Shown: positions 1-6,988, counted from the first letter of the stretch. The stretch: DNA of 9,389 bases from Gammaproteobacteria bacterium (GCA_002719575.1 PBHS01000012.1:1-9389); one strand, 5' to 3'. The notes: generated by a model not told the origin, from the letters alone. Made by a program: numbers and translations.

Positions 1-94
1 CGGGCATTACCCTGAATTGGGAGATTTTGTGGAGTGGTTTAACCAGCGGGCGTTGCCCGTCGCGGATGAGCGGCTCCCGAAGTCAGCCGGCTAA
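1..94 (+). CDS. amgK: AmgK-like sugar kinase, C-terminal end only (partial)
   Basis: Reading from base 2, an open frame runs to a TAA at 92-94 and encodes about 30 residues (GHYPELGDFVEWFN... ending PKSAG). The 5' end lies outside the window. The stretch YPEL-x-x-FVEWF resembles the extreme C-terminus of AmgK, the aminoglycoside-phosphotransferase-fold kinase that phosphorylates the anomeric carbon of MurNAc and GlcNAc in the cytoplasm. The stronger argument is position: it ends 8 bases before murU, and amgK-murU is a known gene pair in Pseudomonas that turns recycled MurNAc into UDP-MurNAc. No catalytic residue is in view, so the identity rests on this short tail and the neighbour. It could be another phosphotransferase-fold protein. 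Confidence 0.65.
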   Translation, partial: GHYPELGDFVEWFNQRALPVADERLPKSAG

Positions 95-102
95 AAAGAC
101 TC

Positions 103-798
103 ATGCGGGCAATGATTCTGGCAGCGGGCCTCGGGACGCGTATGCAACCCCTGACCGCGAATTTACCCAAGCCCCTGCTCGAGGTCGGGGGCAAGACTTT
201 GATTCAACATCAGATACACCGTCTTCGAGACGCTGGTGTGACTGAATTGGTGATAAACCATTTCTACCTGGGCCGAATGATTGAAGAGCATTTGGGAGAT
301 GGCTCTCTTCTGGGTGTAAAGATTGATTATTCTCGCGAGCCCATCCTGTTGGAGACAGCGGGCGGCATCATTAAATCTTTGCCAAAACTCCGGGATGAAA
401 GTTTTATTGTGGTGAATGCCGATGTCTGGTCGGATTTTGATTTCGCGCTGCTGCAACCGATTGACGGAGTCGATCGGCTGGCGCATCTGGTGCTTGTCAG
501 GAATACAGAGCATAACCCTCTAGGAGATTTTTACATCGACGACCGAGGACGCGTCCACGAAGATCCGGAGGCTGAAGGTGAAAGGCTTACTTTCAGCGGA
601 ATCAGCGTGATGCACAAAAAACTTTTTTCAGGGTTGCCAATCCAGCCGATGTCGGTGACTCCGCTTCTGCAGCAAGCAATGAAGGGAAATAAAATCAGCG
701 GAGAGATCCACAACGGGGCCTGGTTGGATGTCGGGACGCCTGAAAGGCTTCAGGAAGTACAAGCGCGGTTCACGTCCTCCGGTGAGGTGACGGAGTGA
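103..798 (+). CDS. murU: MurU, N-acetylmuramate-1-phosphate uridylyltransferase
   Basis: This 231-residue cytoplasmic nucleotidyltransferase is predicted to join UTP and MurNAc-1-phosphate into UDP-MurNAc, the last step of the recycling route that bypasses MurA. The N-terminus has the sugar-nucleotidyltransferase signature: AAGLGTRM at residues 7-14 and PKPLLEVGGK at 22-31, with Lys23 the expected substrate-binding lysine. A NADVWSDF segment near residues 104-111 supplies the likely metal-binding aspartate, and WLDVGTPERL near the C-terminus is typical of the family. The length fits MurU, which lacks the C-terminal left-handed helix domain of GlmU. The ATG at 103 begins exactly at the family N-terminus (MRAMILAAG); the site before it is only an A-rich stretch, so translation may be coupled to the upstream kinase gene, which stops 8 bases earlier. 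Other NDP-sugar pyrophosphorylases share the fold; the kinase neighbour favours MurU. Confidence 0.88.
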   Translation: MRAMILAAGLGTRMQPLTANLPKPLLEVGGKTLIQHQIHRLRDAGVTELVINHFYLGRMIEEHLGDGSLLGVKIDYSREPILLETAGGIIKSLPKLRDESFIVVNADVWSDFDFALLQPIDGVDRLAHLVLVRNTEHNPLGDFYIDDRGRVHEDPEAEGERLTFSGISVMHKKLFSGLPIQPMSVTPLLQQAMKGNKISGEIHNGAWLDVGTPERLQEVQARFTSSGEVTE

Positions 799-1526
799 TT
801 GCTCAATTCAAGCATCGAGCTTACAAGCGGGCAATCAGTGATCGGCTTGCAGGCACATCATCGAGAATACGAATTCCAGATGGTGGGCGCACGCAAAAAT
901 TTTTCAATCGCACTTTGTTCGTGGTGATGGGAAAACTGGCCAAGTTGGATGGTCTGGTGATAGACGGTGAAATACAGTACGCTAATAACGTAATGCAGCT
1001 TCTTGATCTGAATGGCTTGTCTCGTCAGGAAGCCATCGATTACTTCGAGTTGGGCAAGCAAATGGAAACGGACGTGATGCCTTTCCTGTCGGAACTGGTT
1101 AGCTGTATCAAACAACGTAGTTTGCTGGCCAAGCTTTTTATGCAAGTACAGTGCCGGCTTTGCTTCGTGAAAGGTGGTATGCGGCTTAAGGAAAAGATTC
1201 TGCTGCGTGACGTGGCTGAAGCGCTAGGCTTTAGCAAAGCTGAGTTTCTGGATATCTACAATGGGTCCCATTTAGAAGCAGATTTCAGTCCGCAACATGG
1301 CCGCGGCATTCTTCGTAACGCTTACAACACCCTACAGCTCAAACCCGACGCCGATGACAGAGATATCCGAAAAGCCTATCTTCGGCTTATGTCCCTTCAC
1401 CATCCCGATAAACTCGTGAGAGACAAAAACCTTTCTCAGGAAGCTCTGAAAGATGCCGCCGAGAAGCTCACTGCGATCCGGAACGCATATGAAGCCGTAT
1501 GCGGATTTCGGAAGATTCGCGCCTGA
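795..1526 (+). CDS. djlA: DjlA-like co-chaperone: TerB domain plus C-terminal J domain, no membrane anchor
   Basis: The 243-residue product has a helical TerB/DjlA-type domain at about residues 35-160 (FVVMGKLAKLDG, then LAKLFMQVQCRL and LRDVAEALGFSKAEF) and a J domain at about 174-243 (AYNTLQLKPDADDRDIRKAY, then LHHPDKL with His203-Pro204-Asp205). J domains stimulate DnaK ATPase through the HPD loop. The order TerB then J matches DjlA, not DnaJ or CbpA: there is no Gly/Phe region or zinc-finger domain. The GTG start at 795 overlaps the murU TGA (GTGA), with GAGG at 784-787 as a likely ribosome site. An in-frame stop at 783-785 rules out an upstream extension. The usual N-terminal transmembrane helix of DjlA is missing: residues 1-35 are short, basic and polar. 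The protein should therefore be cytosolic or peripheral. Family assignment is firm; the exact role is not known. Confidence 0.85.
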   Translation: MIAQFKHRAYKRAISDRLAGTSSRIRIPDGGRTQKFFNRTLFVVMGKLAKLDGLVIDGEIQYANNVMQLLDLNGLSRQEAIDYFELGKQMETDVMPFLSELVSCIKQRSLLAKLFMQVQCRLCFVKGGMRLKEKILLRDVAEALGFSKAEFLDIYNGSHLEADFSPQHGRGILRNAYNTLQLKPDADDRDIRKAYLRLMSLHHPDKLVRDKNLSQEALKDAAEKLTAIRNAYEAVCGFRKIRA

Positions 1527-1551
1527 CACACCTGAGGCAGCGCGCTAGAAT
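1523..1551 (+). promoter_or_regulatory. Sigma70-type promoter for rpe-trpE
   Basis: CTGACA at 1523-1528 (5 of 6 to TTGACA) and TAGAAT at 1546-1551 (5 of 6 to TATAAT) are separated by exactly 17 bases. The expected transcription start is near 1558. The -35 box begins within the last codon of the djlA-like gene. A start near 1558 leaves a leader of about 33 bases before the rpe ATG at 1591 and makes the upstream ATG at 1552 unusable. Prediction from sequence only. Confidence 0.68.
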
Positions 1552-1590
1552 ATGAGTCTCAATCACAGCACAGAGTTACAGGCTTTCCTG

Positions 1591-2274
1591 ATGAGAGATT
1601 ACCTTATCGCGCCATCGATACTATCAGCAGACTTTGCCCGCCTCGGAGAGGAGGTCAATGACGTGCTCGACGCAGGTGCTGATGTTATTCATTTTGATGT
1701 CATGGACAATCACTACGTGCCCAACCTGACCATTGGGCCCATGGTGTGTCAGGCACTCCGAAATTATAAGATCGTAGCTCCGATTGATGTGCATCTTATG
1801 GTGGCGCCGGTAGATCGGTTAATTCTTGATTTTGCGAAGGCGGGTGCGTCGCAAATCAGTTTCCATCCGGAGGCGACTTATCATCTGGATCGATCACTGC
1901 AGTTAGTTCGGGATCAGGGCTGTAAATCGGGCTTGGTGTTTAATCCTGGGACACCGGTTGATTGCCTTGAATACCTTTTGGATAAAATCGATGTCATTTT
2001 GTTGATGTCTGTGAATCCCGGGTTCGGTGGCCAGAAATTTATCCCATCCACTCTTCAGAAATTGGTACAGGTGCGAAAGATAATTGACGACTCGGGTTAT
2101 CCGATTCGTCTTGAAGTCGATGGAGGCGTTGGCGTGAGTAACATTCGGGAAATCGCTCAAGCCGGAGCCGACATGTTTGTAGCTGGCTCGGCTATTTTCA
2201 ATAGCGACGACTATAGCAAGACGATTTCGGCCATGCGTGCCGAACTGCTCAAGATCTCCGGTGAGCATCACTGA
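1591..2274 (+). CDS. rpe: Ribulose-phosphate 3-epimerase
   Basis: Rpe interconverts D-ribulose 5-phosphate and D-xylulose 5-phosphate in the cytoplasmic pentose phosphate pathway. The 227-residue product covers the whole TIM barrel. It begins [15 protein letters not shown] and carries the metal and catalytic set: His34, Asp36 ([17 protein letters not shown]), His68 (DVHLM) and Asp177 (LEVDGGV). The phosphate-binding loop [10 protein letters not shown] spans 139-148. I chose the ATG at 1591 over the one at 1552 because family proteins start at [15 protein letters not shown], because AGG at 1580-1582 gives a usable if weak ribosome site, and because the predicted promoter would place the transcript start after 1552. 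It is followed by trpE after 22 bases, without the phosphoglycolate phosphatase gene (gph) often found between them. Confidence 0.96.
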   Translation: MRDYLIAPSILSADFARLGEEVNDVLDAGADVIHFDVMDNHYVPNLTIGPMVCQALRNYKIVAPIDVHLMVAPVDRLILDFAKAGASQISFHPEATYHLDRSLQLVRDQGCKSGLVFNPGTPVDCLEYLLDKIDVILLMSVNPGFGGQKFIPSTLQKLVQVRKIIDDSGYPIRLEVDGGVGVSNIREIAQAGADMFVAGSAIFNSDDYSKTISAMRAELLKISGEHH

Positions 2275-2296
2275 ACGGACGTGCTGTAAAAATCCA

Positions 2297-3781
2297 ATGA
2301 ACCGGAAACAATTCGAGTCACTCGCCAGAAAAGGTTACAACCGGATTCCAGTTATTCGCGAGGTTCTGGCAGATACCGAGACGCCGCTGAGCATCTATCT
2401 CAAGTTGGGCAGAGGCACTCACAGCTATTTTTTCGAGTCGGTGCAGGGCGGTGAGAAATGGGGGCGCTATTCCATCATTGGATTGCCTTGCCATACCGTG
2501 ATACGAGTGCGGGGCGCAGTGGTGACGGTGGAGACTGAAAACGAGGTAATTGAAGAGCATCAGTGCGAGGACCCATTCAAATTCGTTGATGATTTCAAGT
2601 CTCGCTTTGTTGTTGCACCAACACCAGCCGACCAGCGCTTTACCGGTGGGCTAGTCGGTTACTTCAGCTACGATGCCGTGCGTTATGTGGAAACTAGTTT
2701 GGGGGCCGCGAAAGGATCGGATGACATTGGCACTCCAGACATTCTGTTGATGGTTTCAGAAGAAGTCGTAGTATTCGATAACCTGCGTGGTACGATTTCT
2801 TTCGTCATCCACGTGGACCCGCATAAAGCTGCTGCCTTCGACTCGGCGAGGACTCGCCTTGATGAGCTGTCAAGTCAACTTCACAAGCCTGTTAAATTTC
2901 CCACTGAGTCTGATGAGCGAACAGCGCCAGTAGACTATCAGGTGCATTTCGCAGAAAAAGAGTTCAGCGCTGCTGTTGAGCGCATCAAGGAGTACATCCG
3001 CGCGGGTGATGTGATGCAGGTGGTGCTGGCGCAACGTATGTCGACTGCCTTCAGCGGCGACCCGATTAATGTCTATCGAGCGCTTCGATTCCTGAATCCT
3101 TCTCCGTACATGGTGTTCTTCGATCTCGGTGACCACCATGTGGTTAGCGCATCACCAGAGATTCTTGCCCGGGTCGAAAACGGTAGGATCACTGTGCGGC
3201 CGCTGGCCGGCACTCGCAAGCGGGGCGCAACCGAAGAGGAGGACCAGGCGCTCGAGTCGGAACTGCTCGCTGATGAAAAAGAGTTGGCAGAACATCTGAT
3301 GCTCATTGATCTCAGTCGCAATGATTCGGGTAGGGTCTCCAAGACTGGCAGTGTTTCAGTCCCTCGTAAGATGTTTGTTGAGCGCTATTCCCATGTGATG
3401 CACATAGCATCGATTGTGGAGAGCGAGATCCGTGAAGATTGTTCTTCGCTTGATGTGCTTAGGTACACCCTGCCGGTTGGTACCCTGAGCGGAGCGCCAA
3501 AGGTGCGCGCGATGGAAATCATTGATGAACTTGAGCCGCAAAAACGAGGTATTTACGGCGGCGCGATGGGCTATTTGGGTTGGAACGACAACATGGATAT
3601 GGCCATTGCGATCCGCACCGCGGTCATCAAGGATGACGTTCTCCACGTGCAGGCGGGGGCTGGCATTGTAGCGGACTCTCAACCAGAGTCGGAATGGGAA
3701 GAGACGCAGAACAAGTCCCGAGCCATCGTCCGTGCCCTTCAATTGGCACAGCGGTGTCTCAAGCTCGATTCCTCGCCTTAA
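2297..3781 (+). CDS. trpE: Anthranilate synthase component I
   Basis: TrpE makes anthranilate from chorismate, using ammonia delivered by TrpG; it is the committed step of tryptophan synthesis. The product is 494 residues, normal for the family. The N-terminal regulatory part has SYFFESVQGGEKWGRYS near residues 43-59, the counterpart of the LLES element that binds feedback-inhibiting tryptophan. The C-terminal chorismate-binding domain has RPLAGTRKRG, HLMLIDLSRND, PVGTLSGAPKVRAMEI and QAGAGIVADSQPESEW, all expected for anthranilate or aminodeoxychorismate synthases. The GYNRIP N-terminus and the trp neighbours favour TrpE over PabB. I chose the ATG at 2297 because MNRKQFESLARKGYNRIP matches the family N-terminus; the longer frame from 2237 would run back into rpe. 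No strong ribosome site is visible, so coupling to rpe is likely. No leader peptide with Trp codons fits in the 22-base gap. Its 3' end overlaps phr by 23 bases. Confidence 0.96.
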   Translation: MNRKQFESLARKGYNRIPVIREVLADTETPLSIYLKLGRGTHSYFFESVQGGEKWGRYSIIGLPCHTVIRVRGAVVTVETENEVIEEHQCEDPFKFVDDFKSRFVVAPTPADQRFTGGLVGYFSYDAVRYVETSLGAAKGSDDIGTPDILLMVSEEVVVFDNLRGTISFVIHVDPHKAAAFDSARTRLDELSSQLHKPVKFPTESDERTAPVDYQVHFAEKEFSAAVERIKEYIRAGDVMQVVLAQRMSTAFSGDPINVYRALRFLNPSPYMVFFDLGDHHVVSASPEILARVENGRITVRPLAGTRKRGATEEEDQALESELLADEKELAEHLMLIDLSRNDSGRVSKTGSVSVPRKMFVERYSHVMHIASIVESEIREDCSSLDVLRYTLPVGTLSGAPKVRAMEIIDELEPQKRGIYGGAMGYLGWNDNMDMAIAIRTAVIKDDVLHVQAGAGIVADSQPESEWEETQNKSRAIVRALQLAQRCLKLDSSP

Positions 3782-5195
3782 GCTGCTGGTAGGCGCCCAA
3801 GGCTTTTTCTCTTGATGTTTTTAAGCCTACGATCGGTTTTGGATAGTTTTCATCCAGTTTGACGCCCGCTGCTGTGAGCTTTGATTCTGGAGCGACATCG
3901 GGCTCGTAGATGTGCTTATCGTCTAGCTGAGCTAATTCTGGTACGAACTGCCTTATGTAGCGTGCCGTTTTGAATTTCTCCGACTGACTGATCGGGTTGA
4001 ATATTCGAAAGTAGGGTGCCGCGTCGGCACCACAGCCTGCGACCCATTGCCAGCTCACTGTGTTGTTCGCCAGATCGGCATCCAGCAGGCAGTCCCAGAA
4101 CCAGCGCGCACCTTCACGCCAGTCCTGCAGTAAGTTTTTGACAAGGAAAGAGCCAACTACCATTCGCACGCGGTTGTGCATATAGCCGGTCTGCCACAAC
4201 TGGCGCATGCCGGCGTCTACCAATGGGTAGCCAGTCTGCCCGGTTTGCCAGGCGCGGAGCAAAGGTTCGTCTCTTTGCCACGGGAAGCCATCGAAGCTCC
4301 GGTTCATATTGCTTTCAGTGAGTGATGGGAAGTAGTGCAGCAAGCTATAGGAAAACTCTCTCCAGATGAGTTCCCGGCCGAAATGATCGCTTTCGCTCTC
4401 AATGCCCCTGAGTTCCCCGAGTTCAAGACTTTCCTTGTAAATGCGGTGAGGTGCTATTTCGCCAAAATGAATATGTGGTGACAGCCTTGAGACGGATTCT
4501 AACCCTGGGAAATCCCGGCCTTGTTTGTAATTGCTGATACCGTTTTCAAGGAAGCAAGCCAGCTTTTTATCGGCGCCCGCTTCGCCGGGAGTGAAAGATT
4601 CAAAAAAGCTGCTGTACCAATTAAATTCGGAAAGCAGACCCAGAGCGTCGAGCTTGTCTGCTGGGAGATCTGCTGGGATAAGCTCAGGGTTGGACGCGGC
4701 AGACAGTACCGAGGCCAAGTCTATCCCTTTACTCATCGCTCTTCTGTAGAACGGTGTGAAGACTTTGTAAGGTGTGCCATCGTCCTTCAGGTTGAGCCAA
4801 GGCTCAACTAAAAGGGAAGCGTTGCTGCTGGTTACGCTGAGGCCTGTTTCCTTGAGCGCCCGCTTGAGTCGAATGTCTCTTTTGCTGCGCCACGGTTCAT
4901 AGCATCGATTCCAGAAGATCTTTCTGATGCCGAATTTTGCCGCTAGTGCAGGAATGATTTCTAGGGGGTCACCCTGCAGCACCATCAGCCGATTTTCCAG
5001 TTGCTTATCCAGTGCGCTAAGAGAATGATGCAACCACCAGCGGCTGGCGGCGCCAAGCTGCCATGGCGCAGAATTCGTATCGTCGAGAATATAAACTGGC
5101 AGGATCGGGCCGCTGGTTGCTGCCGCGGTCAATGCCGGATTGTCCCGCAATCGCAGGTCCTGGCGAAACCACATCAGTGAGGGTTGTGCAGTCAT
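3759..5195 (-). CDS. phr: Deoxyribodipyrimidine (CPD) photolyase, class I type
   Basis: This flavoprotein repairs UV-induced cyclobutane pyrimidine dimers using blue light. The 478-residue product has an N-terminal Rossmann-like antenna domain (LMWFRQDLRLRDNPAL at residues 7-22) and a C-terminal FAD domain. In the latter, ELIWREF at 275-281, HNRVRMVVGSFLVKNLL at 340-356 and DADLANNTVSWQWVAGCGAD at 372-391 are photolyase hallmarks. Trp306, Trp359 and Trp382 match the electron-transfer triad of the E. coli enzyme at the same numbers, and Asn378 is the residue expected next to the flavin N5, which argues for repair and not a cryptochrome role. The antenna pigment (folate or deazaflavin) cannot be decided by eye. 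The ATG at 5195 gives the family N-terminus and has GGAG 9 bases upstream; the frame is open to 5345, but that extension would run into trpG and has no photolyase similarity. The gene stands alone on this strand within the trp cluster. Confidence 0.93.
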   Translation of the reverse strand: MTAQPSLMWFRQDLRLRDNPALTAAATSGPILPVYILDDTNSAPWQLGAASRWWLHHSLSALDKQLENRLMVLQGDPLEIIPALAAKFGIRKIFWNRCYEPWRSKRDIRLKRALKETGLSVTSSNASLLVEPWLNLKDDGTPYKVFTPFYRRAMSKGIDLASVLSAASNPELIPADLPADKLDALGLLSEFNWYSSFFESFTPGEAGADKKLACFLENGISNYKQGRDFPGLESVSRLSPHIHFGEIAPHRIYKESLELGELRGIESESDHFGRELIWREFSYSLLHYFPSLTESNMNRSFDGFPWQRDEPLLRAWQTGQTGYPLVDAGMRQLWQTGYMHNRVRMVVGSFLVKNLLQDWREGARWFWDCLLDADLANNTVSWQWVAGCGADAAPYFRIFNPISQSEKFKTARYIRQFVPELAQLDDKHIYEPDVAPESKLTAAGVKLDENYPKPIVGLKTSREKALGAYQQLKARNRA

Positions 5196-5204
5196 GCAGT
5201 CGTG

Positions 5205-5208
5205 CTCC
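5205..5208 (-). promoter_or_regulatory. Ribosome binding site deciding the phr start
   Basis: On the minus strand GGAG (within TTTTGGAGC) lies 9 bases before the ATG at 5195. It supports the 478-residue start over the in-frame upstream codons, which extend to 5345. Confidence 0.7.
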
Positions 5209-5261
5209 AAAAGTGAACTGGGTCTACGCTCGAGCGGCTGCCAGAGATCAGTCAAGGGGTC

Positions 5262-5290
5262 AAGACAGCTTTGGGCTCGACTGATATTAT
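5262..5290 (+). promoter_or_regulatory. Candidate extended -10 promoter for trpGDC
   Basis: TATTAT at 5285-5290 (5 of 6 to consensus) is preceded by TGA at 5282-5284, an extended -10 TGn element. AAGACA at 5262-5267 (4 of 6) lies 17 bases upstream of it. The expected transcript start is near 5297, giving a leader of about 30 bases before trpG. No TrpR-operator-like palindrome and no run of Trp codons is visible in the leader. Sequence prediction only. Confidence 0.5.
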
Positions 5291-5312
5291 GACCACCTAA
5301 TAAAGGATCCAA
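5284..5312 (-). promoter_or_regulatory. Candidate promoter for phr, overlapping the trpG promoter
   Basis: On the minus strand TTGGAT (plus-strand 5307-5312, 4 of 6 to consensus) and TAATAT (plus-strand 5284-5289, 4 of 6) are separated by 17 bases. The -10 element covers nearly the same bases as the plus-strand -10 box at 5285-5290. It would give a phr leader of about 80 bases. Both boxes are weak matches; AT-rich DNA may produce them by chance. Confidence 0.33.
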
Positions 5313-5325
5313 AAAACGTCCCGCT

Positions 5326-5904
5326 ATGCTGTTAATGATCGACAACTATGATTCCTTCACTTACAACGTAGTGCAGTTTCTGGGCGAGCTCGGAGCTGAG
5401 GTTCAAGTGTATCGAAATGATGCAATTTCACTCGAGGAAATAGAGGCGATGGCGCCGGATCAGATAGTACTGTCGCCAGGGCCCTGTACACCCGATCAGG
5501 CAGGGATCTCAGTGGCAGTGGTTGAACACTTCGCCGGTAAAACGCCTATTTTGGGTATTTGTCTGGGACACCAGAGTATCGGTCAGGCCTTCGGTGGGCG
5601 GATTATTCGCGCCGAAAAGATCATGCATGGCAAGTTGTCTTCGATCCATCATCTCTCGACCGGGGTGTTTCGTGGTTTGTCAAATCCCCTCATGGCTACG
5701 CGGTATCATTCTCTCGTTTTAGACAAAGCAAATCTGGCTGAATCTCTTGAAATTACCGCCTGGACAGAAGATGAAGAAGGACGCTTGGAAGAGATCATGG
5801 CGGTGCGTCATAGATCTCTCGCGGTAGAAGGTGTGCAATTTCATCCAGAATCAATTTTGAGCGAAAATGGGCATCAACTCCTGAAAAACTTTCTGGAAGG
5901 TTAG
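5326..5904 (+). CDS. trpG: Anthranilate synthase component II (glutamine amidotransferase)
   Basis: TrpG hydrolyses glutamine and passes ammonia to TrpE. The 192-residue product is a single class I amidotransferase domain: [14 protein letters not shown] at the N-terminus, the oxyanion segment SPGPCTP at 50-56, the nucleophile Cys79 in [15 protein letters not shown], and His173 and Glu175 in GVQFHPES, completing the catalytic triad. It is not fused to TrpD or TrpE. The same family also serves PabB for folate; in many gammaproteobacteria one TrpG/PabA serves both, which cannot be judged here. The ATG at 5326 matches the family N-terminus. AAAGGA at 5303-5308 is 17 bases away, farther than usual, so the start may be weak. 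trpD follows after 51 bases. TrpE, its partner, is separated from it by the antisense phr gene. Confidence 0.95.
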   Translation: MLLMIDNYDSFTYNVVQFLGELGAEVQVYRNDAISLEEIEAMAPDQIVLSPGPCTPDQAGISVAVVEHFAGKTPILGICLGHQSIGQAFGGRIIRAEKIMHGKLSSIHHLSTGVFRGLSNPLMATRYHSLVLDKANLAESLEITAWTEDEEGRLEEIMAVRHRSLAVEGVQFHPESILSENGHQLLKNFLEG

Positions 5905-5943
5905 TGTACAGCCAAGCTCAAACAACCAAGTGACATATTAATC

Positions 5944-5948
5944 AAAGG
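5944..5948 (+). promoter_or_regulatory. Ribosome binding site supporting the TTG start of trpD
   Basis: AAAGG lies 7 bases before TTG at 5956. Together with the MDI N-terminus usual for TrpD, it supports the rare start codon; the first in-frame ATG is codon 21 (ATGATTTCT at 6016), too far inside the domain. Confidence 0.68.
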
Positions 5949-5955
5949 TAGCATC

Positions 5956-6984
5956 TTGGATATTATCAGTGCGATCAAACGCGTCACCGGAGGCCAGGAC
6001 CTCAACAGCGAAGAAATGATTTCTGTAATGCGCTTGATCATGTCCGGAGCAAGTACTGAGGCACAAAACGCGGCATTTCTGGTGGGTCTTCAAATGAAGG
6101 GTGTGCGTCCAGCTGAATTGTTTGGCGGCGCTTCAGTGATGCGCGAGCTTGCCACCCGGGTTACGGTTTCAGATAAGAGTCATCTGGTGGACACCTGTGG
6201 TACCGGAGGCAGTGGATCCAACAAATTCAATGTGTCGACCGCTTCGGCGATGGTGGTAGCAACCGCTGGCGCAAAGGTTGCGAAGCATGGTAATCGCGGG
6301 GCGACCAGCAAGAGCGGCAGCGCAGATGTACTTGAAGCGGCTGGAGTTGACCTGTCATTGGGCGCTGAGCGGGTCGGCCACTGTATTGATAGTGTCGGCG
6401 TTGGCTTCATGTTTGCCCCGGCCCATCACAGTGCGATGAAACATGTCATTTCCGCTCGCAAGGAAATTGGAGTGCGCACGATATTTAATCTCCTCGGTCC
6501 GCTGACTAACCCGGCCGGCGCGCCTAATCAAATCATAGGCGTTTTTGATGCGCAGTGGATACCAACAATTCTTGAGACGCTGAGAGATCTTGGGAGCAGG
6601 CACGTGCTAGTTGTGGCGGCTGATGATGGTCTCGATGAAATAAGCATTAGCGCTGATACACATGTGGGTGAGCTAAAAAAGGGTAAACTCAGCTTCTATC
6701 AAGTAAGTCCTAGCGACTTTGGCATCGACAGGCAAGCAGATTTCACCGCTCTGCAGGTTGACAGTGCAGCCGCGAGTCTGGAACTGCTCAAACAGTCACT
6801 TGACTATTCGAACAAGGCTGCGGGAGATATCGTGGCGCTCAACGCTGGTGCAGCCATCTATGCGGCACAGTTGGCCAGCAGTTTGGTTTACGGCGTGGAA
6901 ATGGCAAAATCAGTTCTCGACAGCGGTGAAGCGCTCGCGAAACTTGAGGAGCTTGTTACTTTCACCCAGAGACAGGGCTTTTGA
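5956..6984 (+). CDS. trpD: Anthranilate phosphoribosyltransferase
   Basis: TrpD transfers the phosphoribosyl group of PRPP to anthranilate. The 342-residue product has the usual length and layout: a small helical N-terminal part (MDIISAIKRVTGGQDL to about residue 70), then the nucleoside-phosphorylase-like domain with the PRPP loop DTCGTGGSGSNKFNVSTA at 79-96 and KHGNRG at 110-115. The segments MFAPAHHSAMKHV and RTIFNLLGPLTNPA line the anthranilate side in this family. Translation starts at TTG; TTG starts are inefficient and may keep TrpD below TrpG. The gene stands 51 bases after trpG and 4 bases before trpC, so the three are probably one transcript. No fusion with TrpG is present, unlike E. 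coli TrpGD. Confidence 0.96.
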   Translation: MDIISAIKRVTGGQDLNSEEMISVMRLIMSGASTEAQNAAFLVGLQMKGVRPAELFGGASVMRELATRVTVSDKSHLVDTCGTGGSGSNKFNVSTASAMVVATAGAKVAKHGNRGATSKSGSADVLEAAGVDLSLGAERVGHCIDSVGVGFMFAPAHHSAMKHVISARKEIGVRTIFNLLGPLTNPAGAPNQIIGVFDAQWIPTILETLRDLGSRHVLVVAADDGLDEISISADTHVGELKKGKLSFYQVSPSDFGIDRQADFTALQVDSAAASLELLKQSLDYSNKAAGDIVALNAGAAIYAAQLASSLVYGVEMAKSVLDSGEALAKLEELVTFTQRQGF

Positions 6985-6988
6985 ATTC

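Noticed and set aside
1552..1590. Longer rpe starting at 1552
   Set aside because: It adds 13 residues not seen in the family and lies before the transcript start predicted from the promoter at 1523-1551.
2690..2706. ACTAGTTTGG inside trpE as a TrpR operator half-site
   Set aside because: It lies within coding sequence, is only a half match, and no palindromic partner is present.
3800..3828. Inverted repeat AGGCTT/AAGCCT just after trpE as a terminator
   Set aside because: The stem is only 6 base pairs with a 17-base loop, there is no T run directly after it, and it lies inside the phr coding region.
5289..5300. Three-codon ORF (ATG ACC ACC TAA) before trpG as a leader peptide
   Set aside because: It has no Trp codon, lies mostly before the predicted transcript start at about 5297, and has no ribosome site or attenuator-like hairpins.
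5196..5345. N-terminal extension of the photolyase up to 5345
   Set aside because: The extra 50 residues have no photolyase similarity, overlap the trpG start, and the ATG at 5195 has a good ribosome site.
6719..6988. N-terminal extension of trpC overlapping trpD
   Set aside because: These 90 residues are simply trpD read in another frame; the IGPS fold begins at 6989.
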